Below are positions 16,800 through 25,985 of a stretch of 64,000 nt of DNA, piece after piece. Position 1 is the stretch's first letter. The number at the start of each line of letters is the position of its first letter. The DNA lies in contig CASEYJ010000016.1 in NCBI GenBank assembly GCA_949292175.1, positions 1 through 64,000 of the forward strand, read 5' to 3'. The position numbers and the translations under genes are program-made. The notes under the pieces are model-generated. The model saw only the letters and a list, made by a program, of their open reading frames with translations, was not told the DNA's origin and ran no database searches. This DNA is from an uncultured bacterium. GTDB taxonomy: Bacteria > Cyanobacteriota > Vampirovibrionia > Gastranaerophilales > Gastranaerophilaceae.

Positions 16800-17117
16800 T
16801 AGTTTGATAGATATTAAAAAGATACATAACCTAATATCGACTGATTGCTCATGATTTACAAAAAAAAAGTTGCCCAAAAGTAGGCAACATTAAATAAACA
16901 CGAGGATATTAAGAGAGAGAGTATAAAGTCTGATATATGTTTTGTATCTTTTTTAAATCTTATTTATTACTTATTTCCAATTTTTAAAATTTTTAAATCC
17001 CTTACATTTATATAAAGTAATTTGTGTTTTTTTAATTGACTTTTTGTTTTGAAATGTTAAGAAATTGTAATCTTTTGTGCGTAAATATACTACAAATGAG
17101 GGAATTATTAAAAAATC
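16800..17117. other. Gene-free stretch between trxB and the pilT promoter
   Basis: Very AT-rich with no ORF of note on either strand. Its one clear structure is the minus-strand terminator-like hairpin at 16860-16888. No tRNA or known structured RNA is recognised. Confidence 0.5.
16860..16888 (-). terminator. Terminator hairpin reading on the minus strand, no gene upstream
   Basis: GTTGCC (16869-16874), 8-base loop, GGCAAC (16883-16888). On the minus strand it is followed by nine Ts; on the plus strand it has only an AT tract after it. There is no minus-strand gene for over 2 kb upstream, so it may end a small RNA or be an inefficient trxB terminator. Confidence 0.55.
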
Positions 17118-17146
17118 TTGTCATAATCTATTTATAATGGTATAAT
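17118..17146 (+). promoter_or_regulatory. Promoter of pilT-recO
   Basis: TTGTCA (17118-17123), a 17-base spacer, TATAAT (17141-17146). This is a near-consensus housekeeping promoter that gives a leader of about 32 bases with AGGA at 17176-17179. Confidence 0.8.
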
Positions 17147-17184
17147 ATGGCATGTAGTGAAGAGAGAACAAAGATAGGATAGTT

Positions 17185-18279
17185 ATGGAATTTGATATTG
17201 AAGATTTTCTGAGAAAAGCTGTCGCAATTGGCGCATCTGATGTTCACTTGGCGGTTGGTGAGCACCCTACTATACGTAAGGATGGTAGAATTTTGAAAAT
17301 TAACATGCCTGTGTTAACAGACGATGATGTCGATAGAGCTTATGATGCATTGTTGCCTCGTACAACAAAGGATTCAATGGACAACGTATATGACCTCGAT
17401 TTTGCTTATGAAATTCCTGGGGTTTCACGTTTTAGGGTTAATTTGAGCCGTCAGTTAGGTAAAAACAAGTTGGTTATTAGGCTTATTCCTTATTATGTTC
17501 CAAAAATTAACGAATTGAATTTGCCTGCTTCTATTGAACAGTTCGCAAAGTTGAATCATGGTTTGGTTTTGATTACAGGACCTACTGGTGCAGGTAAATC
17601 TACTACAATTGCGTCTTTGATTGATTATATTAATACCAATTATTCAAAGCACATTATTACAATCGAAGATCCTATTGAATTCATCTTCAATAATAAAAAA
17701 TGTATTATTTCACAACGTCAAATCTTGGTTGATACTGCTTCTTTCCCAGATGGCGTTAGATTTGCGTTAAGACAAGACCCTGATGTTATCTTTATTGGTG
17801 AAATTCGTGATAGAGAAACTATCATTGCAGCTTTGAAAGCGGCTGAAACAGGTCACTTAGTTTTTGCTACAATTCACACTAATGATGCCGTTCAAACAAT
17901 TAACCGTATTGTTAATATGTTTGATCCTTCTGATCGTGATGTTGTTAGACATCAACTTGCTTCTTTGATTAAAGGTACAGTTTCTCAAAAACTTGTTCCA
18001 TTAAAAGATAGTGCTGGTCGTCGTCCTGCTTGTGAAGTTTTGGTTGTTACTTCAACTGTTAAAGACTTCATTGCTAAGGATGAGTTAGATAATATTTACG
18101 ACCTTGTTAAGAAGGGTTCATTTAACTCTATGATCACTATGAACATGTCTTTATATAGTTTGTTTGTTAATGGCTTGATCACAGAGGATGTTGCTATGGA
18201 ATTCTCTGATGATAAGATTGAATTACAACAAATGCTTAAGGGCGTTTATAGTGGTGCTAAAGGTGGAGTTGAAGACTAG
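17185..18279 (+). CDS. pilT: Type IV pilus retraction ATPase (PilT family)
   Basis: Hexameric cytoplasmic motor that powers pilus retraction, 364 residues. Motifs in order: an N-terminal PAS-like part, Walker A G-P-T-G-A-G-K-S-T (about 132-140), the Asp box I-I-T-I-E-D-P-I-E, Walker B with F-I-G-E-I-R-D-R-E (about 210-218), and the His box T-G-H-L-V-F-A-T-I-H-T-N-D (about 226-238). The C-terminal AIRNLIRE retraction motif of classical PilT is not recognisable here, so it could be a PilU-like or specialised paralogue. No other pilus assembly genes are adjacent; pseudopilins lie at 19045 and 35008. It is followed two bases later by recO. Confidence 0.88.
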   Translation: MEFDIEDFLRKAVAIGASDVHLAVGEHPTIRKDGRILKINMPVLTDDDVDRAYDALLPRTTKDSMDNVYDLDFAYEIPGVSRFRVNLSRQLGKNKLVIRLIPYYVPKINELNLPASIEQFAKLNHGLVLITGPTGAGKSTTIASLIDYINTNYSKHIITIEDPIEFIFNNKKCIISQRQILVDTASFPDGVRFALRQDPDVIFIGEIRDRETIIAALKAAETGHLVFATIHTNDAVQTINRIVNMFDPSDRDVVRHQLASLIKGTVSQKLVPLKDSAGRRPACEVLVVTSTVKDFIAKDELDNIYDLVKKGSFNSMITMNMSLYSLFVNGLITEDVAMEFSDDKIELQQMLKGVYSGAKGGVED

Positions 18280-18281
18280 TA

Positions 18282-19043
18282 GTGGAATCTTTTGTTACAG
18301 ATGCCATTAATTTGAAGTCTTATAACCTAAGTGAAGCTGATAAGATCATGGTTATGTATTCACGTGACCGTGGTCTTATTCGTTGTGTGGCAAAAGGTGT
18401 TAAAAAGCCTAAAAGTAAGCTTGGTGCGCGAATGGATTTGCTTGTGGCAAACAAACTTATGCTTCATAAAGGGAAAAATCTCGATACTATTTCTCAGGCT
18501 GAGGCTTTAAATACCTTCAATAAGACCAGACAGAATATGGATAAAATATTTTATTCTATATATGTTTCAGAGGTCGTAAATAATTTTGGTGTCGAGGGTG
18601 ATCCGTGTTCTTCAGTTATATTTGATCTTTTATATGAAACTCTTGATACAATTTCTAAAGCTTCCGATAAAATTCAGATTTTGATTGCGGTTATGAAGTT
18701 TCAGCTTAAGATGATGAGGGTTTCCGGTTTTTCTCTTGAGCTTGATAAGTGTTTGTGTTGTGGTAAACCTGTTGAGAATGAAAATATGTATTTTTCTTCC
18801 AAGCTTGGTGGAATTGTTTGTATGGAATGTAATCATTACTATGGTTTAAGTGATGTTATGCATTATAAGCTTAGAGACTTCCTTTCCGTTTTGGCAAATT
18901 CAGAATTTGACGAAGTGACAGAATATGAAAAGAAAGCTACTGAAAAAGTTTGTATTGTCTGTTTTGAGCTTTTAAAATCTTGTATTAATTCGCATTCTGC
19001 CAAGAAATTTAAGTCAACTAATATACTTCAGGAAGTAGTTTAG
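18282..19043 (+). CDS. recO: DNA repair protein RecO
   Basis: Recombination mediator that helps RecR load RecA at single-stranded gaps. Of 253 residues, it has an N-terminal OB fold (V-T-D-A-I-N-L-K-S-Y-N, S-R-D-R-G-L-I-R-C-V-A-K-G), a helical middle, and a zinc finger C-L-C-C-G near 157-161 with C-M-E-C-N near 182-186. The start is GTG at 18282, two bases after the pilT stop. GGTGGAG in the pilT 3' end can serve as ribosome site. Cotranscription with pilT is likely from the spacing. Confidence 0.88.
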   Translation: MESFVTDAINLKSYNLSEADKIMVMYSRDRGLIRCVAKGVKKPKSKLGARMDLLVANKLMLHKGKNLDTISQAEALNTFNKTRQNMDKIFYSIYVSEVVNNFGVEGDPCSSVIFDLLYETLDTISKASDKIQILIAVMKFQLKMMRVSGFSLELDKCLCCGKPVENENMYFSSKLGGIVCMECNHYYGLSDVMHYKLRDFLSVLANSEFDEVTEYEKKATEKVCIVCFELLKSCINSHSAKKFKSTNILQEVV

Positions 19044-19044
19044 A

Positions 19045-19743
19045 TTAAGGCAAATTTTTAAAATAATCTTTTTCAGTTAAGGCTCTATATGTACACCCCA
19101 TGCCATTGTTGCGTTCGCTGCTTGTTAAACTGCATTCAAAACCGTTCCAGCTGCTGCCGGGGGTAAGGGTACTCTGTGGCGAACCAATTGGTATTACTCT
19201 GTCGTTGTTAACCTCAAATGAAAATAAATCATGTCCCCAAATGTTTGGCCCCTTATTAATTCCGTTTACATCAACAGATATCACTATTCCGAGAGCTCTG
19301 TTATCTGAATTATTTATCATAATGAACATTCCGTCTGTTAAAAAAGCCTGCCCTTCGTTAAACCATTCAAGAGTTACATAGTCTTTTTTATTATATGTTC
19401 TGTATTTTGACACTTTGTTAAAGACAGGACCGTTCTCGGAAGCTATATCTGCGCTCATGCAGTCCTTTTGGCCGCAGGCTCCGAGTTGTCTTATGTATTT
19501 TTTAAATACCGGAGCAAAAGTATTGTTCGGGTAGTTGTCCCAGGTTATTTCCAAGCCTTCTTCAAAAGTCATTCTCTGTATAGCTTGTTGTAAGATAGAG
19601 TATGCCTTTTTTAATGCTGCATCTAATTCTTTTCCATGTGTTGAGTTAATTAGTGTGGGCATTGTCAATGCGGCAACTATACCAATTATCCCCAGCGTAA
19701 TAAGAACTTCTGCAAGTGTAAATGCTTTTATTTTCATACACAT
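19045..19743 (-). CDS. Type IV pseudopilin-like protein
   Basis: A 232-residue secreted pilin-like protein. The prepilin signal is short and charged (M-C-M-K-I-K-A), then F-T-L-A-E-V-L-I-T-L-G-I-I-G-I-V-A-A-L-T-M-P, which is the methylated N-terminal helix of type II/IV pilins with Glu5. The cleavage residue before Phe is Ala rather than Gly. The C-terminal globular part has Cys residues (A-C-G-Q-K-D-C near 80, C-S-L-T-S and C-T-Y near the end) that may form disulfides. It stands alone and shares its upstream region with the XRE regulator at 19848, whose operators lie between them. Confidence 0.8.
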   Translation of the reverse strand: MCMKIKAFTLAEVLITLGIIGIVAALTMPTLINSTHGKELDAALKKAYSILQQAIQRMTFEEGLEITWDNYPNNTFAPVFKKYIRQLGACGQKDCMSADIASENGPVFNKVSKYRTYNKKDYVTLEWFNEGQAFLTDGMFIMINNSDNRALGIVISVDVNGINKGPNIWGHDLFSFEVNNDRVIPIGSPQSTLTPGSSWNGFECSLTSSERNNGMGCTYRALTEKDYFKNLP

Positions 19744-19761
19744 AATTTATCCTCAAATCCA

Positions 19762-19791
19762 GTTAACAATATTAATACTAATATTGTTAAC
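19762..19791. promoter_or_regulatory. Perfect 13-bp inverted repeat, probable operator
   Basis: Left arm GTTAACAATATTA (19762-19774), 4-base spacer, right arm TAATATTGTTAAC (19779-19791). It lies 19 bases upstream of the pseudopilin start and about 57 upstream of the XRE start. A 13-mer within it (19767-19779) recurs inverted at 19836-19848. Confidence 0.7.
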
Positions 19792-19830
19792 TAGTATAAA
19801 TTATGTTGGTATTAATGTCAAGATACTAAG

Positions 19831-19848
19831 TTAATAGTATTAATATTG
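19831..19848. promoter_or_regulatory. Second operator half-site over the XRE promoter
   Basis: TTAATAGTATTAA (19831-19843) is an odd-centred palindrome. AGTATTAATATTG (19836-19848) repeats 13 bases of the first operator in inverse orientation. A -10-like TAGTAT (19835-19840) is inside it, 7 bases before the GTG at 19848. A regulator bound here would block that promoter. Confidence 0.6.
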
Positions 19849-20075
19849 TGGATAATTTAATGAATATAAATCAAAAGGTTGCAGAACGTATTAAGGCATT
19901 GAGAAAAGAGCACCATCTGACGGCGGAAAAGCTTGCATGGTACTCTGACTTATCAAAGAGCTGCATTACATACGCAGAAAAGGCTCAACGTGACATCAGA
20001 ATGTCAACAATTGAAGCCATCTGCAAAGGTTTTAATATAACTATAGCTGAATTCTTTTCTACATTTAAGAATTGA
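19848..20075 (+). CDS. XRE-family helix-turn-helix regulator
   Basis: A 75-residue single-domain DNA-binding protein. The Cro/C1-type HTH spans about 10-70 (I-K-A-L-R-K-E-H-H-L-T-A-E-K-L-A through I-E-A-I-C-K-G-F-N-I-T-I-A-E-F-F). It has no extra domain, so it probably acts as a dimeric repressor. The GTG at 19848 fits a leaderless start; an ATG at 19860 is the alternative. The operators at 19762 and 19831 suggest it controls itself and the divergent pseudopilin gene. Its 3' end overlaps the convergent kinase gene by 11 bases. Confidence 0.85.
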   Translation: MDNLMNINQKVAERIKALRKEHHLTAEKLAWYSDLSKSCITYAEKAQRDIRMSTIEAICKGFNITIAEFFSTFKN

Positions 20076-21114
20076 GTTTTTGGTACGTATATTCAGGATG
20101 CTGTTTTAATTTTTCTTCTATTTGGTCAAATGTCAGCAGTCCTTGAGTAGCTCCGAATTCAGAAACAACTCCTGCAGAATTAACTGATGCCATCATTAGA
20201 GATTTACCTATATCTAATCTTGTTCTGTTTAGAGCTGCGCAGAAGGTTGAAGCAAATGCATCTCCTGCACCAAGTGTTGATATGATTGGGCCTTCAAATA
20301 CCGGACAGTAGTAGTAATGTTTACCATCGTATGCGTATGCCCCTTTGCCACCATCAGTAATTACGATTATTTGGTAGTCGCTTACTTTTAATTTCTTGAA
20401 CATTTCTTTTATGTCTGGGTGGATAAGTTCTTCTGAGTATTTAATATCTCTTGTATCAGGTCTTACTTGTATTTGTGTTGCCATTGACGCTTCTTCTTTG
20501 TTCATAACAACAATTTGAGCTGTTTCCAGAATGTTTTTCAGATAATTAAATCCTCGCTTGATACTTGTTGTTCCTGCATTAAAGCAAACGTAAACATTGT
20601 TTTCTTTTGCAAATTTAACTATTTCATCAAGAACTTTGTTACTTTCTCCATTTAGAGGTGCTATATATAACAATTTAGAATTTTTGATAGCATCGAAGTT
20701 TATGTCAGATTTTTGTATGTGAGCGTTTGCTCCACGGTGCGCCAGTACAGTTCTGTCACCTTGGAAACTTACTAATATTATTGAAAATCCTGTGCTGTCA
20801 TTTGCATCTTGGATTTTGTTTGATAAATCAACGTTTCTGTTTTTGAATGATTCCAATACTCCATCTGAGTATATATCTTCTCCTATTTTAAAAATAGCAC
20901 TTGTTTTAAGACCAAGATTGGCAAAGTTTACTGCGGTATTTACTCCACCGCCGCCGACATTTGAGGCAAAGTCTGATATCTCTACTTTTGCACCATAAGG
21001 GTAACTCATAAATTCGGATTTCTTATTTTTAGAGAATACTGATACGATATTTGCATCTTCGCATTCTACAAAAACATCCATTGTTGCACTTCCAATTGTT
21101 ATTACATCAAACAT
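20065..21114 (-). CDS. PfkB-family carbohydrate kinase (ribokinase/adenosine kinase-like)
   Basis: A 349-residue ATP-dependent sugar or nucleoside kinase. The first PfkB motif is represented by N-V-G-G-G-G-V-N-T-A-V-N-F-A-N-L-G (about 52-68). The second is T-L-G-A-G-D-A-F-A-S-T-F with the catalytic Asp near 285. An R-G-A-N-A-H stretch near 130 is typical of ribokinase-like members. The substrate is not determined; ribose, fructose and adenosine are all possible. The start at 21114 (M-F-D-V-I-T-I-G) is chosen because GGAG lies 8 to 9 bases upstream. Earlier ATG and TTG codons at 21129 and 21132 lack a site. Confidence 0.8.
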   Translation of the reverse strand: MFDVITIGSATMDVFVECEDANIVSVFSKNKKSEFMSYPYGAKVEISDFASNVGGGGVNTAVNFANLGLKTSAIFKIGEDIYSDGVLESFKNRNVDLSNKIQDANDSTGFSIILVSFQGDRTVLAHRGANAHIQKSDINFDAIKNSKLLYIAPLNGESNKVLDEIVKFAKENNVYVCFNAGTTSIKRGFNYLKNILETAQIVVMNKEEASMATQIQVRPDTRDIKYSEELIHPDIKEMFKKLKVSDYQIIVITDGGKGAYAYDGKHYYYCPVFEGPIISTLGAGDAFASTFCAALNRTRLDIGKSLMMASVNSAGVVSEFGATQGLLTFDQIEEKLKQHPEYTYQKLNS

Positions 21115-21271
21115 TATCTTAATCTCCATCAAGTTATCTTTTATGCTTACATATTAGCACAAAAAGATTTGCTTTTTGTAAATATATTTCTACTCTAGCG
21201 CAAAAATTTTTTTTTACCGATTTATAATTGTAGTGTAGATATACGTTTATTTATATGAAGGAACCCCAAAA

Positions 21272-23539
21272 ATGCATGTTCAAAAGATAAGCTTTTACCC
21301 GAATAGCGCTAATTATTCAACTAAAAATCAGACTGTTAAAACTAATAATTATATGACAAATTCTAATTCACAATTGCCTCTGATGGCTTATGTTGATTAT
21401 AATATTAGCTTTAATGGCAGGCTAAATCGTACTCCGGCTAATTTTTATGAATTTAATAAAAAGAATTTACCTGATACGATGAAAGATTATTTAGAGGCTG
21501 ATTATGAGGATAGGCGTAATATGCCTCCGGCTCAGATGATGAAGCTGGTTTATGATGATATTAATCTGGCACATTCGCTTGAGGATGTTTCAAGGTTATA
21601 TCCTAATGAGGAGTTATTTGCCAATTTAACCGATACTCCTAATCGAAAAGCTAAGAAGGGTTTAGTTTCTGAAATTGAGGTTATGAAGGACATGGCCGGA
21701 GAGGCACCTTTATTCAAGGATGGTTCTTCTAATGTCGGGATGTATTTATTAAAGAAAATATACCTTGAGGGTAAGCAGTGTAAGGAAATTAATTCTGATT
21801 TCTACAAAGATTTGGCTGATGAATATAAGGGATTGATAACTAGTCCTGTGGACTATTCTACAATGAGTGCTTATGGTATAAAATTCCCTAAAACTCCATT
21901 TTGGAATTCTTTTGTTGTGACAAGGGATGATTGGAAGTATGAGTATAAGCCAAGAAAATCTTATGAACGTGCTGACAATGCAAAGAGTTTTGAAGATATC
22001 AGAAAGAGTATTCAAAATCCTGTTGAGTCAGTTCCTAAGAAAAATAAATTTAAGGTTGAAAAAGGTGAGCTTAATAGAATGACTGATGCCGTAATAGAAG
22101 GTCACGGAAGTTCTGATACTGCTGCAAAACATTTAAGACGCAAGGGAATAAGAGATGAGGAAAAGACATCTTTTGTAAGTAAATATATGAGTCAGATTAT
22201 GAGCGTTGCTCTTGAAAAAGCTCATGCTTCTGATGAAATGCGTGATTTCTTTGAAAATTATGACAGCATGAATAAAAAACAGCGTGAAAAACTTGATGCT
22301 TATTGGCGTAGTCATCCTCATATGAGACAAATTCAATCTTTAGCAATTTCTGATACTATAAAATTATTTTTTGATGCGTTTGGTGCGGATGGTAAAAATC
22401 CTGAGTTTCAGGAATTATTAGCTTATGCTGATAGTATAAAGCCTGAGCGTGAAAGAGAAATTGCAAAACATAATCAAATTCAAGCGGAATATGATGAGAT
22501 GTTTAAGCTTCTAGATGAGGCAGAGGCTCCGGACGAGGTTATAGAGAATCCTGACGTAAGTAGTAAGAATGCTCTTGATGAGGAATTAGCTGCGGCTCGT
22601 ATAAAAGAAGAAGCTGTTAAGAATGGGGCAGAAGTATTTTCTTTTGTTTCGCCTGATGGGCAAAAATATTCTTTCGTTTGTAATGTAAATGAAGTTTTTG
22701 AAAAGAACGTGAGAAGAGAAATTGAATTGTTACCAACTGCATTTCAGAATAGATATGTAAGGTTTATGACATCGTCTCCTTTAGCGACACGTGAGTATAA
22801 AAAATCCATAGCTTTAGGACCTTCGCTTCCTGAATTTGCATTATCTGAAATAATGTCTATTGAAGATTCAAATAAAGTTTCAACAAGTATAAATGCAGAG
22901 TTTGGTAGTAGGTATCGTGGTGTCGTTGTTGCGAATAATCAGGCTTTGGCTGAAAGAATCCTTGAGAGGTTGCATTGGAAGCCTGAATATTCATTGATGC
23001 TTGCATTCGATACTCCTCAGCTATTGGATTTTGCAACAAACAAAATTGGGGTTAGTAATTGGTCTCAGCAGGAAAAAGCTTTAATTAATGATGATTTTAA
23101 AGCTTATACTACCCCGATAGACAATAAGGCTGATGCCGCCAGAATTACGGAAATGCTTTTAGATTATTTATCTAACTTGGATCCTGAGGCAAAAGAGCCA
23201 AAAGATGCTTTGTATGATGATTTCTTGAGTTTGACAGCTGCTAATATGCGCTCTTATCCTCAAGTTAGAAGTATGGTAGGAAAAATTATCAGACAGACTA
23301 AATTCCTTGATTCATATGGTGGTAGTGCCAAAATTTTGTTAAAAGATGAAGTGCCGAGGTCTGTAAAAGATGTGAAATGTAAGCTTATGCTGGAAGATTT
23401 GATTGGTATTAATGCTCAGAGTTTTATTCCGGTGTGGGCTGTAAGTACTCTTAATATTAAACGTTATGTTCAAGATCCTTCATTACGCTCACTTCTTCAT
23501 ACAAAATCAATGTCTATGCAAAATAAATTTATTAGTTAA
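21272..23539 (+). CDS. Large lineage-specific protein (755 residues), function unknown
   Basis: No known family is recognised. The N-terminus has M-H-V-Q-K-I-S-F-Y-P and then, near 43-50, Y-N-I-S-F-N-G-R, a motif also seen at the start of several other unknown proteins of this window. The remainder is mostly helical and charged, with a coiled, Glu-rich section near 390-430 and long A-D-S-I-K-P-E-R-E-R-E type segments. There is no signal peptide, membrane segment or Cys cluster. AAGGAA precedes the ATG at 21272. A perfect terminator follows. It could be a cytoplasmic structural or a host-directed protein, but the sequence does not decide. Confidence 0.7.
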   Translation: MHVQKISFYPNSANYSTKNQTVKTNNYMTNSNSQLPLMAYVDYNISFNGRLNRTPANFYEFNKKNLPDTMKDYLEADYEDRRNMPPAQMMKLVYDDINLAHSLEDVSRLYPNEELFANLTDTPNRKAKKGLVSEIEVMKDMAGEAPLFKDGSSNVGMYLLKKIYLEGKQCKEINSDFYKDLADEYKGLITSPVDYSTMSAYGIKFPKTPFWNSFVVTRDDWKYEYKPRKSYERADNAKSFEDIRKSIQNPVESVPKKNKFKVEKGELNRMTDAVIEGHGSSDTAAKHLRRKGIRDEEKTSFVSKYMSQIMSVALEKAHASDEMRDFFENYDSMNKKQREKLDAYWRSHPHMRQIQSLAISDTIKLFFDAFGADGKNPEFQELLAYADSIKPEREREIAKHNQIQAEYDEMFKLLDEAEAPDEVIENPDVSSKNALDEELAAARIKEEAVKNGAEVFSFVSPDGQKYSFVCNVNEVFEKNVRREIELLPTAFQNRYVRFMTSSPLATREYKKSIALGPSLPEFALSEIMSIEDSNKVSTSINAEFGSRYRGVVVANNQALAERILERLHWKPEYSLMLAFDTPQLLDFATNKIGVSNWSQQEKALINDDFKAYTTPIDNKADAARITEMLLDYLSNLDPEAKEPKDALYDDFLSLTAANMRSYPQVRSMVGKIIRQTKFLDSYGGSAKILLKDEVPRSVKDVKCKLMLEDLIGINAQSFIPVWAVSTLNIKRYVQDPSLRSLLHTKSMSMQNKFIS

Positions 23540-23564
23540 AAAAGTTGTTGAGCATATATAATGT

Positions 23565-23594
23565 AAAAAGCGTTGGTTTTAGCCAACGCTTTTT
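23565..23594. terminator. Strong bidirectional terminator
   Basis: A perfect 12-bp stem (23565-23576 with 23583-23594), 6-base loop, flanked by A5 and T5. It separates the converging 755-residue gene and pnp. Confidence 0.92.
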
Positions 23595-23623
23595 ATATGT
23601 TTATATTTCGTTACCGAATAAGA

Positions 23624-25768
23624 TTAGTCTTGAAATTGAGCTTTTTCTTCTTCACTAACGCCTTTTATTGTAAGGTTAACTCTGCCTTTGTCATCGATTT
23701 TGATAACTTTAACAATTACTTCATCCCCTACATTTAAGTGTGGTTCAATTGTTTCAATTCTTTCTTGGCAAACTTGAGATATGTGAACCATACCGTCTTT
23801 GCCAGGAGCAAGTTCAACAAATGCACCTATTGGGATAATTCTTACAACTTTACCCTTAACAATCATTCCAGGTTCAGGTTTGAAAGTAAGTTCTTTAATC
23901 ATTCTTGTTGCAATTTTTGCACCTTCCTGATCGTTAGATGTAATAGTTACAACACCGTTGTCTTGGATATCAATTTCAGCGCCTGAAGCGTCTATGATTG
24001 CTCTAATTTGTTTTCCGCCAGGTCCAATTACTGTACCGATATCTTCAGTATTGATTGTTAAAGTTGTGATGCTTGGTGCGTATGGAGATAATTCGCCAGG
24101 TTCAGTGATTGCTTCTCTCATTTTAGATAAAATGTGCAATCTTCCTTCTTTTGCTTGGAATAAAGCTTTACGTAGAGTTTCGTTCGGAATACCTTTAGCT
24201 TTCATATCCATTTGCAAAGCTGTTATACCTGTATCATTACCTGTAACTTTGAAGTCCATATCGCCAAGGAAGTCTTCAATACCTTGAATATCTGTTAATA
24301 CAACAGGTTCGTAGCCTTCTTCTTTAATCATACCCATAGCAACGCCGCCAATCATACATTTTACAGGAACACCTGCATTCATTAACGCCATTGAAGAGCC
24401 GCAAGTAGAAGCCATTGATGTTGAACCGTTAGATTCAAGTACATCAGATGTAACTCTGATTGTGTAACCGAATTCTTCTTGTGACGGAAGTGCCGGTACG
24501 TTTGCTCTTTCTGCCAAAGCTCCGTGACCAACTTCTCTTCTGCCAGGGCCTCTTAGAGGTTTTACTTCACCAACTGAAAATCCTGGGAAGATGTATTTGT
24601 GCATATAAGTTTTTTCAGTTACAGGGTCTACGCCGTCTAATTCTTGTTTCATTCCAGGGCCTGCAAGGGTTGCAACTGACAATACTTGAGTTTGACCTCT
24701 GGTAAATACAGCTGAACCGTGAGCTCTTGGAATAACTCCAACTTCGCACCAGATAGGACGAACTTCAGTTGGCTTTCTGCCATCGGCTCTTACGCCTTCT
24801 TCAAGAATCATTTTACGCATTACGTGTTTTTCTGCAGCTTTAAATTCTTCTGCTACAAAGTCAACACCTGTTTCTTCTATCATTTTCTTGATGTTGTGAT
24901 CTTCAGGAAGAGCTTCAATTTTTTCTTTAACTAATTTTTTAGCTTCTTCCAATTTATTTTGACGGTATGTTCTGTCAAAATTGTGATATGCATCAAAAAT
25001 CATATCGTGAGCTGTTTCTTCAATTATATTTTTGATTTCTGTTGTATCATAAGGGTTTACAAAATTTTCTCTTTCAACGCCGCAAGCTTTAACAAATTCA
25101 AGTTGAGCTTCACATTGTTTTCTGATTTCATTTTGAGCAAATTCAACAGCATTCATAATATCGTCTTCTGTAACGAATTTACAGCCTGCTTCAACCATAA
25201 TTACACTGTCGTGGGTACCTGCCACAACGATATCTAAATCAGATTTAGCTTCTTGTTGGTGTGTTGGGTTAGCAATGAAATTACCTTGTTCATCGCGTCC
25301 AACTCTTACTGCACCGATAGGGCCTTCGAAAGGTGCGCCTGAAAGCATTAATGCACAAGATGCACCTAACATTGCCAATGTGTCAGGTTGATTTTGCTGA
25401 TCGTAGCTGAATAATTGAGCTACGATTTGTATATCATTTCTGTAACCTTTAGGGAATAAAGGTCTGATTGGTCTGTCGATTAAACGAGAGATAAGGATAG
25501 CTTTGTCGCTAGCTTTACCTTCTGAACGGTTGTAACCACCAGGAATACGTCCGATTGCAGACATTCTTTCTTCATAATCGATTAGTAATGGGAAAAAGTC
25601 GATACCAACTCTTGGTTCTTTTGATACAACACAATGTACAAAAAGCATTGTGTCACCACATCTTACTGTAACAGAGCCATTAGTTGATTGCGCATACTTC
25701 CCGGTTTCTACGGTAACTGTTTTACCACCGATTTCGATTTCAAATTTCTTTGTTTCCGGTATTGTCAT
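23624..25768 (-). CDS. pnp: Polyribonucleotide nucleotidyltransferase (PNPase)
   Basis: Phosphorolytic 3'-5' exoribonuclease and RNA tailing enzyme, 714 residues, full length. It has two RNase PH domains. The first opens with G-K-T-V-T-V-E-T-G-K-Y-A-Q; the second holds the R-G-Q-T-Q core and M-D-F-K-V-T-G catalytic region near 485-500. A KH domain follows (I-G-T-V-I-G-P-G-G-K-Q-I-R-A-I near 568-582), then an S1 domain (G-M-I-V-K-G-K-V through R-V-N-L-T-I-K-G near 630-700). Shine-Dalgarno AAAGGTAAG precedes the ATG. The usual neighbour rpsO is not present. Confidence 0.97.
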   Translation of the reverse strand: MTIPETKKFEIEIGGKTVTVETGKYAQSTNGSVTVRCGDTMLFVHCVVSKEPRVGIDFFPLLIDYEERMSAIGRIPGGYNRSEGKASDKAILISRLIDRPIRPLFPKGYRNDIQIVAQLFSYDQQNQPDTLAMLGASCALMLSGAPFEGPIGAVRVGRDEQGNFIANPTHQQEAKSDLDIVVAGTHDSVIMVEAGCKFVTEDDIMNAVEFAQNEIRKQCEAQLEFVKACGVERENFVNPYDTTEIKNIIEETAHDMIFDAYHNFDRTYRQNKLEEAKKLVKEKIEALPEDHNIKKMIEETGVDFVAEEFKAAEKHVMRKMILEEGVRADGRKPTEVRPIWCEVGVIPRAHGSAVFTRGQTQVLSVATLAGPGMKQELDGVDPVTEKTYMHKYIFPGFSVGEVKPLRGPGRREVGHGALAERANVPALPSQEEFGYTIRVTSDVLESNGSTSMASTCGSSMALMNAGVPVKCMIGGVAMGMIKEEGYEPVVLTDIQGIEDFLGDMDFKVTGNDTGITALQMDMKAKGIPNETLRKALFQAKEGRLHILSKMREAITEPGELSPYAPSITTLTINTEDIGTVIGPGGKQIRAIIDASGAEIDIQDNGVVTITSNDQEGAKIATRMIKELTFKPEPGMIVKGKVVRIIPIGAFVELAPGKDGMVHISQVCQERIETIEPHLNVGDEVIVKVIKIDDKGRVNLTIKGVSEEEKAQFQD

Positions 25769-25922
25769 ACTTACCTTTCATCTTTCTGCGTCTTCTTAAC
25801 GCCTTTTAAATTATACACTTCTAATGTTCGTTTCTATTATAACTCAAACAAAGAAAATATGTACTTTTTATGCCAAATTTGCTCCAATTTTTAATTGTAA
25901 TTTTTTATCTTGTACGAGCAAA

Positions 25923-25948
25923 TAAAAAAGCCTTATTTCTAAGGCTTC
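25923..25948 (-). terminator. Terminator of the 98-residue ORF
   Basis: AAGCCTTA (25928-25935), 4-base loop, TAAGGCTT (25940-25947). On the minus strand it runs into six Ts. Confidence 0.8.
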
Positions 25949-25985
25949 AAATTAGTGTTAGGTAAGTGTAGGTAGTAATTCTTGT

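Noticed and set aside
24719..25237. Several ORFs on the plus strand opposite pnp
   Set aside because: They are Cys/Phe-rich shadows of PNPase with no start signals.
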